The position numbers and the translations under genes are program-made. A stretch of DNA of 64,000 nt, taken from contig NZ_CP047936.1 of NCBI RefSeq assembly GCF_014279975.1, positions 1,488,001 to 1,552,000 of the forward strand, written 5' to 3'. Shown here in pieces: positions 30,185 through 39,529 of the stretch. The notes beneath the pieces were generated by a model. The model searched no databases and was not told the DNA's origin. It saw nothing but the letters and a program-made list of their open reading frames with translations. Source of the stretch: Synechococcus sp. BIOS-U3-1 (lineage in GTDB: Bacteria; Cyanobacteriota; Cyanobacteriia; PCC-6307; Cyanobiaceae). Position 1 is the first letter of the stretch; the number at the start of each line of letters is the position of its first letter.

Positions 30185-31272
30185 CGCACACCCTGCAGAT
30201 ACTCAAGGATGCCGGTGGCAATAGCTAGAGAAAGCCGACGTCGATGCGATGCGCTGGCCAACCTCGGGGAGTCGAGACGGCCCGTCACAAAACCTGTTTC
30301 CACTAACACCGAAGGCATGGTGGTGCGACGGATCACAAAGAAGCGGCCACGACGGACACCACGATTGGGGCTTCCCGGAGACACATTCAGCACCTGCTGC
30401 TGAATGTGAGCAGCAAGCCGTGCAGAGCGGGGATCGGAAAAATAGAAGGTTTCAATGCCGTTCACTTCCGGTCGAGACATGCTGATGGCATTGGCATGAA
30501 TGCTCACAAACGCCGTTGCACCGAGTCGGTTGGCAAGCGACACCCTCGGCGGCAGATCCACATCCACCTCTGCCGTTCGGGTCAGGGTGACCTGGACGCC
30601 TTTGGCCTCAAGCAAGCGAGCCACCTGAAGAGAAACATCGAGAACAATTTCCGACTCGCGAATCCCCCTGATCCCGACCGCACCGGGGTCAGGTCCCCCG
30701 TGGCCTGGATCGATCACAACCCTGTAACGACCACGAGACACACTCGGGAGCCCGGCCGCATTCACCGGAGTCCGCGTGGGCTTGATGCGAACGCCGCCCC
30801 AGCGTCCGGAACTCGCTCGATTGAGATCGCCTTCCCCAATGGTGCGCAGGCCTCCAGTGGCCAGCCCCTCGAACATCAACTTCCAGCGATCCGGTGAGGT
30901 GCCGATCAGTCGTAACTGACCGGGATCGAGTTCAACTCCGGGGTTGAATTCGATCACCAGACGTGTAGCTCCGGGGTTGGGCTTGCCCAGTCGAACCTCG
31001 CGGACGGGACCGGAACCACGAAGCTTGCGGGTCCGGCTCAGCTCACCAGGAAAATCGATCCAGACACGCGGTCCACGACCGGCTTCACCCGCTTCAAAAA
31101 AGGCCTCAAGGCGTGCGCCTGTGGCCGTGCGTAACTGAAGAACTCCATCTCGTCCCAGCGACCAGGCCGCCAAGGCACTAGCGGCACGAGCGGGCAGCGC
31201 CATCAACAAGCCTGCGCTCTGCAGAACGAGGGCAGCCAGCAGAACGCTGAAACGACGAGGTAGCCGAGGCAT
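30181..31272 (-). CDS. amiC: N-acetylmuramoyl-L-alanine amidase, AMIN plus Amidase_3
   Basis: A start at 31272 puts a basic stretch before a signal peptide (residues ~5-28, ending LPARA) and avoids overlap with the nitrilase gene; 31311 is an alternative. An AMIN cell-wall-targeting domain follows (about 40-140). The Amidase_3 domain has VIDPGHGGPDPGA, a Glu in RESEIVLDV, SIHAN and a late catalytic Glu in VLVETGFVTG. It cleaves the peptide from muramic acid in the periplasm during cell separation. Confidence 0.94.
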   Translation of the reverse strand: MPRLPRRFSVLLAALVLQSAGLLMALPARAASALAAWSLGRDGVLQLRTATGARLEAFFEAGEAGRGPRVWIDFPGELSRTRKLRGSGPVREVRLGKPNPGATRLVIEFNPGVELDPGQLRLIGTSPDRWKLMFEGLATGGLRTIGEGDLNRASSGRWGGVRIKPTRTPVNAAGLPSVSRGRYRVVIDPGHGGPDPGAVGIRGIRESEIVLDVSLQVARLLEAKGVQVTLTRTAEVDVDLPPRVSLANRLGATAFVSIHANAISMSRPEVNGIETFYFSDPRSARLAAHIQQQVLNVSPGSPNRGVRRGRFFVIRRTTMPSVLVETGFVTGRLDSPRLASASHRRRLSLAIATGILEYLQGVR

Positions 31273-31277
31273 CAGAT

Positions 31278-32099
31278 TCAGAACAATGCGGTTCTGCGGT
31301 GCTTCAGGCAAGGCATCTGAGTGCGGATGCGCTCAAGATGATCCAGGTCAACCGGAGCGACTGCAGCCCCCGGGCTAACCCCGGCATCGGCAAGCACTGT
31401 TCCCCAGGGGTCAATGACCATGGAATGGCCATGGTTCTGACGTCGGCCTGAGTAGACACCCGTTTGTGCAGGGGCAAGCACGTAGGAAGTGTTTTCGATA
31501 GCACGGGCCTGCAGCAGCACCTGCCAGTGGTCCTTACCCGTAAAAGCCGTAAAAGCGGCGGGAATCATCAACAACTCAGCTCCTGCTCCGATCAGATCTC
31601 GGTAGAGCTCAGGGAAGCGCACGTCGTAGCAAATCGACAGCCCCACCCGACAGAGTCCAGGAACATCGACAACGGGTGGAGGGGTTGAACCCGGGTTGAA
31701 AGAGGCTGACTCTCGATAGGAACTGCCGTCTGCCAGGTCAACATCGAACAGGTGGATCTTGTCGTAACTGGCAAGGATCTGACCATCGCGACCCACCAAC
31801 TGGGCGCGTTGATAAGTGTGTGCATCGTCGCCGACAGGGACAGGGAAACCGCCGCCCAAGATCACCACTTGATAACGACGCGCCATGGTGACCAGAAAGC
31901 TGGAAGCCTGTTCTGCTAAAGCCGGCGCTAGTTCCAAACGCAGTGCATCCTCACCGAGAAAGGCAAAATTCTCGGGAAGTCCGATTAACTCGGCTCCCCG
32001 TCTTGCAGCCAGGTCGATTTGTTCCTCGGCAGCACTGAAATTGCTTTGCGGGTCAGAACTGCTAGTGAGTTGCACGGCCGCCGCCAGGAAATCACGCAC
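31278..32099 (-). CDS. Nitrilase-family amidohydrolase (Nit1/Nit2-like)
   Basis: The catalytic triad of the nitrilase superfamily is visible: Glu in GLPENFAF (near 43), Lys in SYDKIHLFDV (near 110) and Cys in LSICYDVRFPELY (near 150). At 273 residues it is closest in style to Nit1/Nit2 enzymes that hydrolyse deaminated glutathione or omega-amides. The substrate is an inference. It lies 5 bases upstream of amiC. Confidence 0.88.
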   Translation of the reverse strand: MRDFLAAAVQLTSSSDPQSNFSAAEEQIDLAARRGAELIGLPENFAFLGEDALRLELAPALAEQASSFLVTMARRYQVVILGGGFPVPVGDDAHTYQRAQLVGRDGQILASYDKIHLFDVDLADGSSYRESASFNPGSTPPPVVDVPGLCRVGLSICYDVRFPELYRDLIGAGAELLMIPAAFTAFTGKDHWQVLLQARAIENTSYVLAPAQTGVYSGRRQNHGHSMVIDPWGTVLADAGVSPGAAVAPVDLDHLERIRTQMPCLKHRRTALF

Positions 32100-32151
32100 A
32101 GAGATCAGAGTTCAGTCGATGAAATCGTATGGCTGACGGGTGCTCCGCGCT

Positions 32152-32892
32152 CTAGACAGGAACGGCTCTTAAAACACCGGGTTCAACCTGGGTCGGTACG
32201 ACTTGAATCTGATCCAATCCAGCACAGCAGCTGAAATCGGCATCGTGGTTACCAATTCCAATCAGCCGTTGACCGTGCGAAGCGATGCGTAGACAGGCCT
32301 CCGGATCATGGTTCCACTGGTTCCAGAGGGCCAATGCAGCCTGGAGTTCATCATTCGCTACCGAAGCACCGGCCGACACAAGCAGCTCACCAACCGCTCC
32401 AGCAGCCAGAGAATCTTCCAGGGAATAGGTCCCTTCCCAGCCACTGCCGAGAATGAGAATCCGCTGGTGTTGTCCTGCCAGCAGTCGCTGTGCAACAGCG
32501 CGTCGGTTGGGCAAAGCCGCGGTAACAACGCAGGCGACATCGCGGACGCGCTGCAACGCGCGGGTGCCGTTGGTGGTACTCATTAACAAACGCTTGCCCT
32601 GGACCACCTTGGGAGTCACCGCCACAGGGGAATTACCGAGGTCAAAGCCCTCGAGCATGCAACCACCACGCTCCCCCAACAGCACACGAGAAGATTCGGG
32701 CCATTGCAGCGCCTGGGCACGCAGCTCATCGAGATCAGCGAAGGCTTGCACCGCCTCAGCACCGTTATGCAGCGCCCAGGCAATCGTGGTCGTGGCACGA
32801 AGAACATCGATCACGACCGCTGCGTCGGGACCATCGGCCGAACCGATCGTGTCGGGAACATCCGCAGCTGCATGAAAATAGGAAACCTGCAT
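32152..32892 (-). CDS. comB: 2-phosphosulfolactate phosphatase family protein
   Basis: ATG at 32892 ([13 protein letters not shown]) gives 246 residues; a GTG 12 bases further up is less likely. It has [45 protein letters not shown] and [12 protein letters not shown], all ComB hallmarks. In methanogens ComB makes sulfolactate for coenzyme M. Cyanobacteria lack coenzyme M, so the local substrate is uncertain. It is divergent from ubiD, 63 bases away. Confidence 0.9.
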   Translation of the reverse strand: MQVSYFHAAADVPDTIGSADGPDAAVVIDVLRATTTIAWALHNGAEAVQAFADLDELRAQALQWPESSRVLLGERGGCMLEGFDLGNSPVAVTPKVVQGKRLLMSTTNGTRALQRVRDVACVVTAALPNRRAVAQRLLAGQHQRILILGSGWEGTYSLEDSLAAGAVGELLVSAGASVANDELQAALALWNQWNHDPEACLRIASHGQRLIGIGNHDADFSCCAGLDQIQVVPTQVEPGVLRAVPV

Positions 32893-32955
32893 GGCCACAC
32901 TCACCGTCAGCGTGCGTCACAGTACCGAGATCACCCCCGCTGAGGTGGATTCCAG

Positions 32956-34515
32956 ATGGCTCTGTTCCGCTCCGGTCCCGGCACCAGGGATCTGCGCGCC
33001 TTCATTCAATTGCTGGAGGAGCGGGGTCAACTCAAGCGGATCACGGCACCAGTGGATCCAGATCTCGAGTTGGCGGCCATCGCTGATCGCGTGTTGGCAA
33101 GCGGTGGACCGGGACTGCTATTCGAAAACGTGATCGGATCCTCAATGCCGGTTGCGGTGAACCTTCTCGGCACTGTGGAGCGTGTTGTTTGGAGCATGGG
33201 GCTTGAACATCCAGAGCAGCTGGAGGATTTGGGCGAACGTCTGGCACTGCTACAGCAGCCACGCCCCCCGAAAGGATTAGGGGAAACCAAGAAATTCGCC
33301 CGAGTGTTCTGGGACTTAGTGAAAGCCAGACCAGACAGGGATCTGCTGCCGCCATGCCGACAGCAAGTGTTCCAAGGAGATGAGGTCAACCTCGACAACA
33401 TTCCTTTAATCAGGCCCTGGCCAGGCGATGCCGGCGGCGTGATCACACTTGGATTGGTGATCACAAAAGACCCTGAAACCGGCGTCCCCAACGTGGGGGT
33501 CTACCGGCTTCAGAAACAGTCGGTTAACACCATGACTGTGCACTGGCTCAGCGTTCGGGGTGGTGCAGGCCATCTACGCAAAGCGGCTGCACTTGGCAAG
33601 AAGCTTGAGATCGCCATCGCGATCGGTGTGCATCCACTGCTGGTGATGGCGGCCGCCACGCCAATCCCAGTGCAATTAAGCGAATGGTTGTTCGCTGGGA
33701 TTTACGCCGGCGAAGGTGTCAGGCTTAGCCCCTGCAAGACCGTCGATCTCCAGGTTCCAAGTCACAGTGAAGTGGTGCTGGAAGGCACGATCACACCAGG
33801 CGAAGTGATGCCAGATGGTCCCTTTGGTGACCATATGGGGTTTTACGGCGGCGTTGAAGATTCCCCGCTGGTGCGCTTTCACTGCATGACGCAACGCAAG
33901 GATCCGGTCTTCCTGACCACCTTCAGCGGCCGGCCTCCCAAGGAGGAAGCGATGCTGGCCATCGCACTCAACAGGATTTATACACCGATCCTGCGCCAAC
34001 AAATCCCCGAGATCAAGGATTTCTTCCTGCCGATGGAAGCGCTGAGCTACAAACTCGCGGTGATCTCGATTGACAAGGCCTACCCAGGACAGGCCAAGCG
34101 GGCGGCAATGGCGTTCTGGAGCGCTTTGCCACAGTTCACTTACACCAAGTTCGTGGTGGTGGTTGACAGTCACATCAACGTGCGAGACCCACGGCAGGTG
34201 GTCTGGGCAATCGCGGCTCAAGTGGATCCACAGAGGGACCTGTTCACCTTGGAAAATACGCCGTTCGACTCACTGGACTTCGCCAGTGAACAACTTGGGC
34301 TTGGCGGAAGATTGGCGATCGACGCAACTACAAAAATAGGGCCTGAAAAAAACCACCCCTGGGGCGAACCTCTCAGCAGACCAGACGATCTGGAACAACG
34401 CGTAACGGATCGCCTGGACGAGCTGGGACTAACCGACATCAGCAACAGGGAGCCGAACCCTGAATTGTTCGGCTACCTGTTGGATCAACTCATTGCCAAC
34501 CGGCCTGGGCCATGA
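32956..34515 (+). CDS. ubiD: UbiD-family prenylated-FMN decarboxylase
   Basis: The 519-residue protein shows UbiD features: an N-terminal RDLRAFIQLLEERGQLKRI, the metal/prFMN region NVGVYRLQ, and the catalytic Glu-containing stretch EGTITPGEVMPDGPFGDHMGFYG. In cyanobacteria UbiD-type enzymes are proposed to decarboxylate 4-hydroxy-3-polyprenylbenzoate in plastoquinone synthesis, which fits the nearby sds gene. It needs prenylated FMN made by UbiX, not seen here. Its end overlaps the iron-binding gene end by 26 bases. Confidence 0.92.
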   Translation: MALFRSGPGTRDLRAFIQLLEERGQLKRITAPVDPDLELAAIADRVLASGGPGLLFENVIGSSMPVAVNLLGTVERVVWSMGLEHPEQLEDLGERLALLQQPRPPKGLGETKKFARVFWDLVKARPDRDLLPPCRQQVFQGDEVNLDNIPLIRPWPGDAGGVITLGLVITKDPETGVPNVGVYRLQKQSVNTMTVHWLSVRGGAGHLRKAAALGKKLEIAIAIGVHPLLVMAAATPIPVQLSEWLFAGIYAGEGVRLSPCKTVDLQVPSHSEVVLEGTITPGEVMPDGPFGDHMGFYGGVEDSPLVRFHCMTQRKDPVFLTTFSGRPPKEEAMLAIALNRIYTPILRQQIPEIKDFFLPMEALSYKLAVISIDKAYPGQAKRAAMAFWSALPQFTYTKFVVVVDSHINVRDPRQVVWAIAAQVDPQRDLFTLENTPFDSLDFASEQLGLGGRLAIDATTKIGPEKNHPWGEPLSRPDDLEQRVTDRLDELGLTDISNREPNPELFGYLLDQLIANRPGP

Positions 34516-35491
34516 GCTGAATAGCCTTGGGATTCAGAGCGCTCAACTGAGAAATCGACACATTGTCAGGGGTGAACTTGGTCATTCCTTTGAGGTAGGT
34601 CGAACCACCAACACCGGTGAGCGGGAATTCAAAGGTGGGACCTGCAATTCCTCGGCTTCCGTTCGGAGAGGCTAAAAACTCGATTAGTTTGACTGCAGCA
34701 GATTTGTTTTTGGCATATTTCGATACTGCAGCTGCGCTGATATTCACATGAGCAGGATTCGGCATCACAATTTTCACTTGATTGCCGAGCTTCTGATCCT
34801 TCGTCCCATTAATACCCGCACGCATGCGAGCGAGATAATAATGATTGACCACTCCAACACCGCACTTGCCCTGGGCAACGGCACGAATCAGGGCAATATC
34901 ACCAGGGAAGTAAGGTTGAGAGACATTGGAGATCAAACCTTTAAGCCAAGCCTTGGTTTTCACCTCACCCCGGATTGCCAACTGATCAGCGACCAAAGAT
35001 TGGTTATAGACGTTTTTACGATTACGAAGACACACTTTGCCTTTGAGATCAGGGGAAGCTAGCTGTGCATAAGTTTGAACTTGTGATGGATTGACCTGAT
35101 TTGGATTAATAATAATTGCACGTACACGTCGTGCAATCCCGAACCAACGATTACCTGGATCACGATAACGCGCAGGAACTTCGGAATTTAACTTTGGAGA
35201 GTTGATCGACTGAAATAAACCTGCTTTTGCCGCATTATTAATTCTTGCTGCATCAACAAGAATGATCACATCAGCCTTGGTATTGCTTCCCTCGCGCTTA
35301 AGGCGCTCAACAAGGGAAATCCCAGAGGCTTCGATCAATCGAACCTTGATGCCGGTTTGATCGGAAAATGCCTTGTAACTCTGCCGGTCAGTATTGTAAT
35401 GACGGCCAGAGTAAACACGCACTTCTTCAGCCTGCGCAGCAGCCGTCAGCAGAGACAGCGACACAAGCAAGGGAAAGGCTAACAGCTTCAT
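34490..35491 (-). CDS. futA: Iron(III)-binding periplasmic protein IdiA/FutA
   Basis: A signal peptide (MKLLAFPLLVSLSLLTAAAQA) precedes the mature sequence starting EEVRVYSGRHYNTDRQ, the classic ferric-binding start. A paired-tyrosine NHYYLARM iron-ligand segment lies near residue 220. ATG at 35491 is chosen over 35500. It binds ferric iron for the FutABC transporter and is also reported to protect PSII under iron shortage. Base composition is AT-richer than the neighbours. It is divergent from a hydroxylase gene also tied to iron. Confidence 0.93.
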   Translation of the reverse strand: MKLLAFPLLVSLSLLTAAAQAEEVRVYSGRHYNTDRQSYKAFSDQTGIKVRLIEASGISLVERLKREGSNTKADVIILVDAARINNAAKAGLFQSINSPKLNSEVPARYRDPGNRWFGIARRVRAIIINPNQVNPSQVQTYAQLASPDLKGKVCLRNRKNVYNQSLVADQLAIRGEVKTKAWLKGLISNVSQPYFPGDIALIRAVAQGKCGVGVVNHYYLARMRAGINGTKDQKLGNQVKIVMPNPAHVNISAAAVSKYAKNKSAAVKLIEFLASPNGSRGIAGPTFEFPLTGVGGSTYLKGMTKFTPDNVSISQLSALNPKAIQLMAQAGWQ

Positions 35492-35500
35492 AAAACACAA

Positions 35501-35591
35501 GAACCCACCTGAGGTTGTCTGCGAAAATCCAAATCGTCGCGCTAATTCGATACCACCAAGCTATACATTTTATACAAACATACCGTCATCA
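35501..35591. promoter_or_regulatory. Divergent promoter region between futA and the PKHD hydroxylase
   Basis: The 91-base AT-rich gap contains TATACATTTTATAC (about 35563-35576), offering a -10-like element on each strand and a TATAC direct repeat. Shared control, probably by Fur or an IdiB-type regulator, is expected for two iron-linked genes. A textbook Fur box is not visible. Confidence 0.45.
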
Positions 35592-36251
35592 ATGAACCAC
35601 ATCAAGCTCCAACTTTTCAACAGTGAGCAGTGCCAGGCAATTCTGGACAAAGTTGAAAACGACGAATGGAATGACGGCAGAACAACAGCTGGTGCTCAAG
35701 CCAGAGACGGAAAAATCAATGAACAGATTACCTACACATCCCCGATCAGAGCCGAGATTCAAACTCATGTGCAACAAGCGATGTGGGCAAATCCTGCGAT
35801 TAAAAGCTTCTGTGTGCCGCGAAAACTGCACCGATTTTTGATTAGCCGAACAAAAACGGGAGGCGGTTATGAGAGCCACGTCGACAATGCCTACATGAGT
35901 AGCGGCAGAAGCGACTTGTCCTTCACACTCTGCCTTTCTGACCACAAGTCCTTCACAGGTGGTTCACTCGAAGTCGACACAGTGATGGATTCACTGGATT
36001 GGGAGCTTCAACAAGGAGAGATCGTGATCTATCCAAGCTCCACCATGCACCGCGTCAACAAAGTCACCAGTGGAGAGCGAATCGTTTGTGTGGGCTGGAT
36101 CGAGAGCTATCTGAAAAATGAAGCTGATCGCGTCACCTTGTTCCAACTCGATACGGGGGCCAGAGGGTTGCTGGCCAAACACGGTCGCAGCGAAGAACTC
36201 GATTTGGTGTTCCTGGCGTATACAAATTTACTACGATCACTGGGCACCTGA
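35592..36251 (+). CDS. PKHD-type Fe(II)/2-oxoglutarate hydroxylase (PiuC-like)
   Basis: The 219-residue protein has the dioxygenase facial triad: HVDNAY (His and Asp), a second His in SSTMHRV, and the oxoglutarate-binding Arg in GERIVCVGWI. The PKHD family includes PiuC, which is linked to iron uptake in other bacteria. Divergence from the ferric-binding gene supports that link here. Substrate unknown, possibly a siderophore or a protein. Confidence 0.9.
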   Translation: MNHIKLQLFNSEQCQAILDKVENDEWNDGRTTAGAQARDGKINEQITYTSPIRAEIQTHVQQAMWANPAIKSFCVPRKLHRFLISRTKTGGGYESHVDNAYMSSGRSDLSFTLCLSDHKSFTGGSLEVDTVMDSLDWELQQGEIVIYPSSTMHRVNKVTSGERIVCVGWIESYLKNEADRVTLFQLDTGARGLLAKHGRSEELDLVFLAYTNLLRSLGT

Positions 36252-36309
36252 TCAACGCAGTTGAAACGACTTAGAATTGAAGTGGACTCTATAAATGGTG
36301 TTTGTTGGA

Positions 36310-36558
36310 ATGAAGAGGTCAACTCTTTCAATCTTTCTTGCAGGGGCGGCTGCACTGAGCAGCCAAATTGCAGTACCAGCTGCATTTGCTGACACCAACC
36401 CAGACACCGCACCTATGGGTGGTGGATTGCAGGAATGGAACACTGATCAAGACATCGACGCCAAAGCCAAAAAGGATGCCGATGCAAAGAAAGCAGCTGA
36501 GAAAGCTGCAGAAGAAGATATCTGTGTACCGATCGGTGAGGGAGAGAACTGCTGGTAA
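36310..36558 (+). CDS. Small secreted protein with a two-cysteine tail
   Basis: The ATG at 36310 (MKRSTLSIFLAGAAALSS) gives 82 residues with a signal peptide cleaved near AFA. The mature part has a charged, Lys/Asp/Ala-rich helix (about residues 52-72) and an end CVPIGEGENCW with two cysteines. The in-frame ATG at 36295 is less likely. It follows the hydroxylase gene by 58 bases and has its own terminator. Function unknown; the iron-module context is suggestive only. Confidence 0.72.
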   Translation: MKRSTLSIFLAGAAALSSQIAVPAAFADTNPDTAPMGGGLQEWNTDQDIDAKAKKDADAKKAAEKAAEEDICVPIGEGENCW

Positions 36559-36583
36559 TCAAGCCAACCAGACATTTTTAATC

Positions 36584-36611
36584 AAAAGGAGGCCTTTAGG
36601 CCCCCTTTTTT
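36584..36611 (+). terminator. Intrinsic terminator after the small secreted protein
   Basis: A hairpin (AAAAGGAGGCC, loop TTTA, GGCCCCCTTTT, one mismatch) runs into six T, 25 bases after the stop codon. Confidence 0.85.
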
Positions 36612-36627
36612 AATGGAATCAAACCAC

Positions 36628-36656
36628 AAAAAAAAGCTCCCTCGAAGAGGGAGCTT
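36628..36656 (-). terminator. Intrinsic terminator of the porin gene
   Basis: On the minus strand a perfect 10-bp stem AAGCTCCCTC / GAGGGAGCTT with a three-base loop is followed by eight T. It lies 24 bases after the porin stop codon. Confidence 0.92.
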
Positions 36657-36679
36657 GGAGAAGAATCAACCGATCTGAA

Positions 36680-38407
36680 TCAGAAACGGAAGGTGGTCTT
36701 CACGAGGTAGCCGAAGGTGTTGAAGCTTTCGGCATTTTCGCCGCCGGTCAAAGGACCACTGCCGGTGAGTTCACCGAAGGGACGTGAGACATAGAAGATG
36801 GCGGGAGTCACTGCAATGTTGTCAGTGACTTGGAACTGGTAGTACAGCTCCATAGCGTAGTTGCCGTCGTCGGGAGTTCCGTTTTCACGCTCTGTCTCGA
36901 ACTGGGGCTGGCCAATGGCGAAGCCAAGCAGATTGCCCTTCATGAAGGCATCCTTCCAGTTCAGACCAACGGTCCAAGCTTGAGAAGTCTGCTTCTGCAT
37001 GGGCTTCGTAGCTGTGAAGGTAGTACCGCTCACAGACTTGAACTTGTACTTCTTGCCGTTGAAAGAAGTGATGTCGTAACCGAGGGTGATGCTGGGAACC
37101 CAGCTAGCTTCGGAAGGCTGCCACCATGCACGGAGTGCAAAAGCGTTGGCATCGTCGAAACCGCGTGAAACGGACTCGTCGTCACCACCGATGACTTTGG
37201 TGCCGGAACCCAGAGGTGTGCCGTAACCAACGGTCATGCCGTCTTGGATGTAGGCATAGCCAGCGTTGATGTTCCACTGGGGTCCGCCGTAACCAACCTG
37301 AGCGACAAACTTGCCTTTCGAGTTGTCGGCGCCGATACCGCCGCCACTTTGAGGATTGCCCTTGGCACCGTTTTTGGCGGTGTAGTTCAGAGCAACGCTG
37401 AACTTGGGATCTCCAGGATTCTCCTGACTACCAGGCTTCCAGACGATACCTGCACCAGGAGAGGTGCTGGCGCCGTAAACGCCGTAGTAACCGCCGAGTT
37501 TGAAGTCCTTGAGAATCTCGCGATACACGGTGGCGGGGGCGCCAAGCATGTAGTAGTTCTCGATCTTGGCACCCAGATAAACCTGGAAGTCAGCACCCAG
37601 AGGGAACTGGTACCAAAGCTTGTCAACCTTCAGAGCATCACCAGTTGACTTAGCAGCGGAGAGCTGAGTGATGTTTCTGGTGTAACCCTTACCAGAGAAG
37701 GCGTTGGTGTTGAAGTTACCGGAACGCAGACGGGTATAGAGAAGATCCTTACCCGTGAAGCTGGTGTTCAGATTCAGGGTTGCGCGGTAGTTGAACGTGA
37801 AAGCGTCCTGACCGAGGTACTTGCCCTTGTTCTTGTAATAAACGGCCTTGCCCTTCTTATCAACGCCGATCTGGCGAGAAGGGACAGTGAGGTCGTAGTC
37901 GGTACCGCCGTAGCTGACACCGCCCATGACGAAGTCAACCTTGCCTTTCAGCTTGGTGGTGGTGGAGAACTGGGTTGCTTCCAGTTCGCCAACGCGAGCT
38001 TCCAGACCGTCAACGCGGCCCTTCACGATCGCGAGTTCCTTTTCGAACTCTTTCATCAGACGCTTGAGCTCGTCGGTCACTTCAGTGACGCGGTCGAGAC
38101 AGGCGTTCAACAGTGCAGCCGCTTCAAAGCGGGTCATCGCACGGTTGCCGCGGTAGGTGCCGTTGGGATAACCAGCAACACAGCCGTAGCGCTCGATCAG
38201 GTTGCTGAGTGCCTGATAAGCCCAGTCGGTCGGGTAGACGTCTGAGAATTGGGTGATGCTGGTGACCTGATCCACAGCAACCGCGTCAGCAGACACGGGG
38301 GCGTAGTCGGAAACACCGGCAACATTGACTTCAGTCGCGCCAGCAGCCATCGGAGCCAGTAGGCCCAGAGCAGCAGGAGCAACCAGCAGTTGCTTGAACA
38401 GTTTCAT
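36680..38407 (-). CDS. SLH-domain outer-membrane porin (OprB-like, SomA type)
   Basis: This 575-residue protein has a signal peptide (1-24), then one S-layer-homology domain (about 50-115, YPTDWAYQALSNLIERYGC...RFEAAALLNACLDRV), a short coiled coil (118-145), and a beta-barrel of repeated aromatic strands ending in YLVKTTFRF with a terminal Phe. This is the standard cyanobacterial SomA/OprB porin plan, allowing diffusion of small solutes. A GAGGAT ribosome site precedes the ATG. A perfect 14-bp palindrome lies 27 bases upstream. Confidence 0.94.
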   Translation of the reverse strand: MKLFKQLLVAPAALGLLAPMAAGATEVNVAGVSDYAPVSADAVAVDQVTSITQFSDVYPTDWAYQALSNLIERYGCVAGYPNGTYRGNRAMTRFEAAALLNACLDRVTEVTDELKRLMKEFEKELAIVKGRVDGLEARVGELEATQFSTTTKLKGKVDFVMGGVSYGGTDYDLTVPSRQIGVDKKGKAVYYKNKGKYLGQDAFTFNYRATLNLNTSFTGKDLLYTRLRSGNFNTNAFSGKGYTRNITQLSAAKSTGDALKVDKLWYQFPLGADFQVYLGAKIENYYMLGAPATVYREILKDFKLGGYYGVYGASTSPGAGIVWKPGSQENPGDPKFSVALNYTAKNGAKGNPQSGGGIGADNSKGKFVAQVGYGGPQWNINAGYAYIQDGMTVGYGTPLGSGTKVIGGDDESVSRGFDDANAFALRAWWQPSEASWVPSITLGYDITSFNGKKYKFKSVSGTTFTATKPMQKQTSQAWTVGLNWKDAFMKGNLLGFAIGQPQFETERENGTPDDGNYAMELYYQFQVTDNIAVTPAIFYVSRPFGELTGSGPLTGGENAESFNTFGYLVKTTFRF

Positions 38408-38433
38408 TGATCCTCACACCAATAAAAGAGGAA

Positions 38434-38447
38434 GAGGCAATTGCCTC
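38434..38447. promoter_or_regulatory. Perfect 14-bp palindrome upstream of the porin
   Basis: GAGGCAATTGCCTC is self-complementary over all 14 bases and lies 27-40 bases before the porin start codon. It could be an operator or a stable RNA hairpin in the 5' leader. Confidence 0.5.
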
Positions 38448-39033
38448 GGCCGTATTAAAACGCACAGACAGCGTCTCCGCTACCTGAAAAGCAATCGAGC
38501 CTTCAACGGAAGGACGGCCGATGCGCGGAAAAAGCTCAAAAAGGAGAAAAAACATCACCTCGCTCCGGCAATCAGCACGTCCGAAAACAGCTGTTATCGA
38601 AGCTCGATCGAAGCTGATAGGACGTGACAACGGAGCAAATCGGACAACATTTACCGCCCAAACCCCTTGGCCTCACTACATTAAGCTCGAACAAAAGACC
38701 CCGAAGTTGATCAACAGTCAAGGGGCGTCCAGCGTCACACCGAACGTTTTCAAGCTGGGGCAAGGACGGAACTCGAGCGAAAACAGAGTGATGAAATCGC
38801 CAAAGCACAAACCGACCACTCTGGTGATGGATGCAACCCTCGCGAGTAAAAACGGGTCAACCAACACGACGAACACAGGAAACCATCGACACCATTGCGC
38901 TTACAACAAGCGCGCTTACTCATGAGCGGCAACTCCAACAAGCGCTCAGATTCATTGATCACTCTGCGGTGCATCAGAACTACGCCCAATCCTCCAAAAA
39001 CATCCATACATTATTTAGAGCAAGCAATAAATC
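38448..39033. other. Non-coding stretch upstream of the porin
   Basis: About 590 bases without a convincing gene. The open frames here on both strands have poor composition (low-complexity Asn/Thr/Lys tracts). The porin promoter should lie in the left part. A long regulated leader is possible. Confidence 0.4.
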
Positions 39034-39174
39034 ATGCACGTAGCGCACGAGCTCCATCGACAGCAGCTCATCAAGGCTTACAACAATGCGGTCAAACGAA
39101 AAGATTGGCAAGCGGCTCGAAATTATCGAGATGAGCTCAATATCCTGATCGCCAAAAGAGTCATCCTTTCATAA
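39034..39174 (+). CDS. Possible small protein, 46 residues
   Basis: An ATG opens 46 codons (MHVAHELHRQQLIKAYNNAV...) predicting one amphipathic, highly charged helix ending in a TAA. It has balanced composition, unlike the surrounding AT-rich DNA, but no strong ribosome site and no recognised family. Confidence 0.4.
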   Translation: MHVAHELHRQQLIKAYNNAVKRKDWQAARNYRDELNILIAKRVILS

Positions 39175-39529
39175 TCACGAATTCAATTTAGCTTTAAATC
39201 TATCTTCAGCACCAAGATGCTGCAGTGGTTTCGATAATTTCCTGGCCATCCGCGCGATACTTAAAACAAATCAAGAAAAAATCCAACTTAGAGTTCATTG
39301 TTAAGGCATCTTGTTGTTGAATTTTGCTTAAATACAGAAACTTCATGACAGCCAATCACAAATAGCCAGGTCAATCGAAAAATTTATAGATTCAACACAC
39401 CCTGTGTTTAATTATATTTTGTTGAGATCGACCAAACATCTACAAACAAAACTGTTGCCAACAATTCACAATCTGTGGCTTGATTCAATAGCAAGGACAG
39501 ACTGGTACTGGAGCAACGACTCATAGAAT
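39175..39529. other. AT-rich intergenic region upstream of aroA
   Basis: About 355 bases, markedly AT-richer than its surroundings, with no gene seen. It should hold the aroA promoter; TATA-like strings near 39410-39420 are candidates. Confidence 0.4.

Noticed and set aside
38521-38925. 134-codon plus-strand frame upstream of the porin
   Set aside because: Composition is low-complexity (Asn, Thr, Lys, Arg) with no motif, no ribosome site and no coding look.
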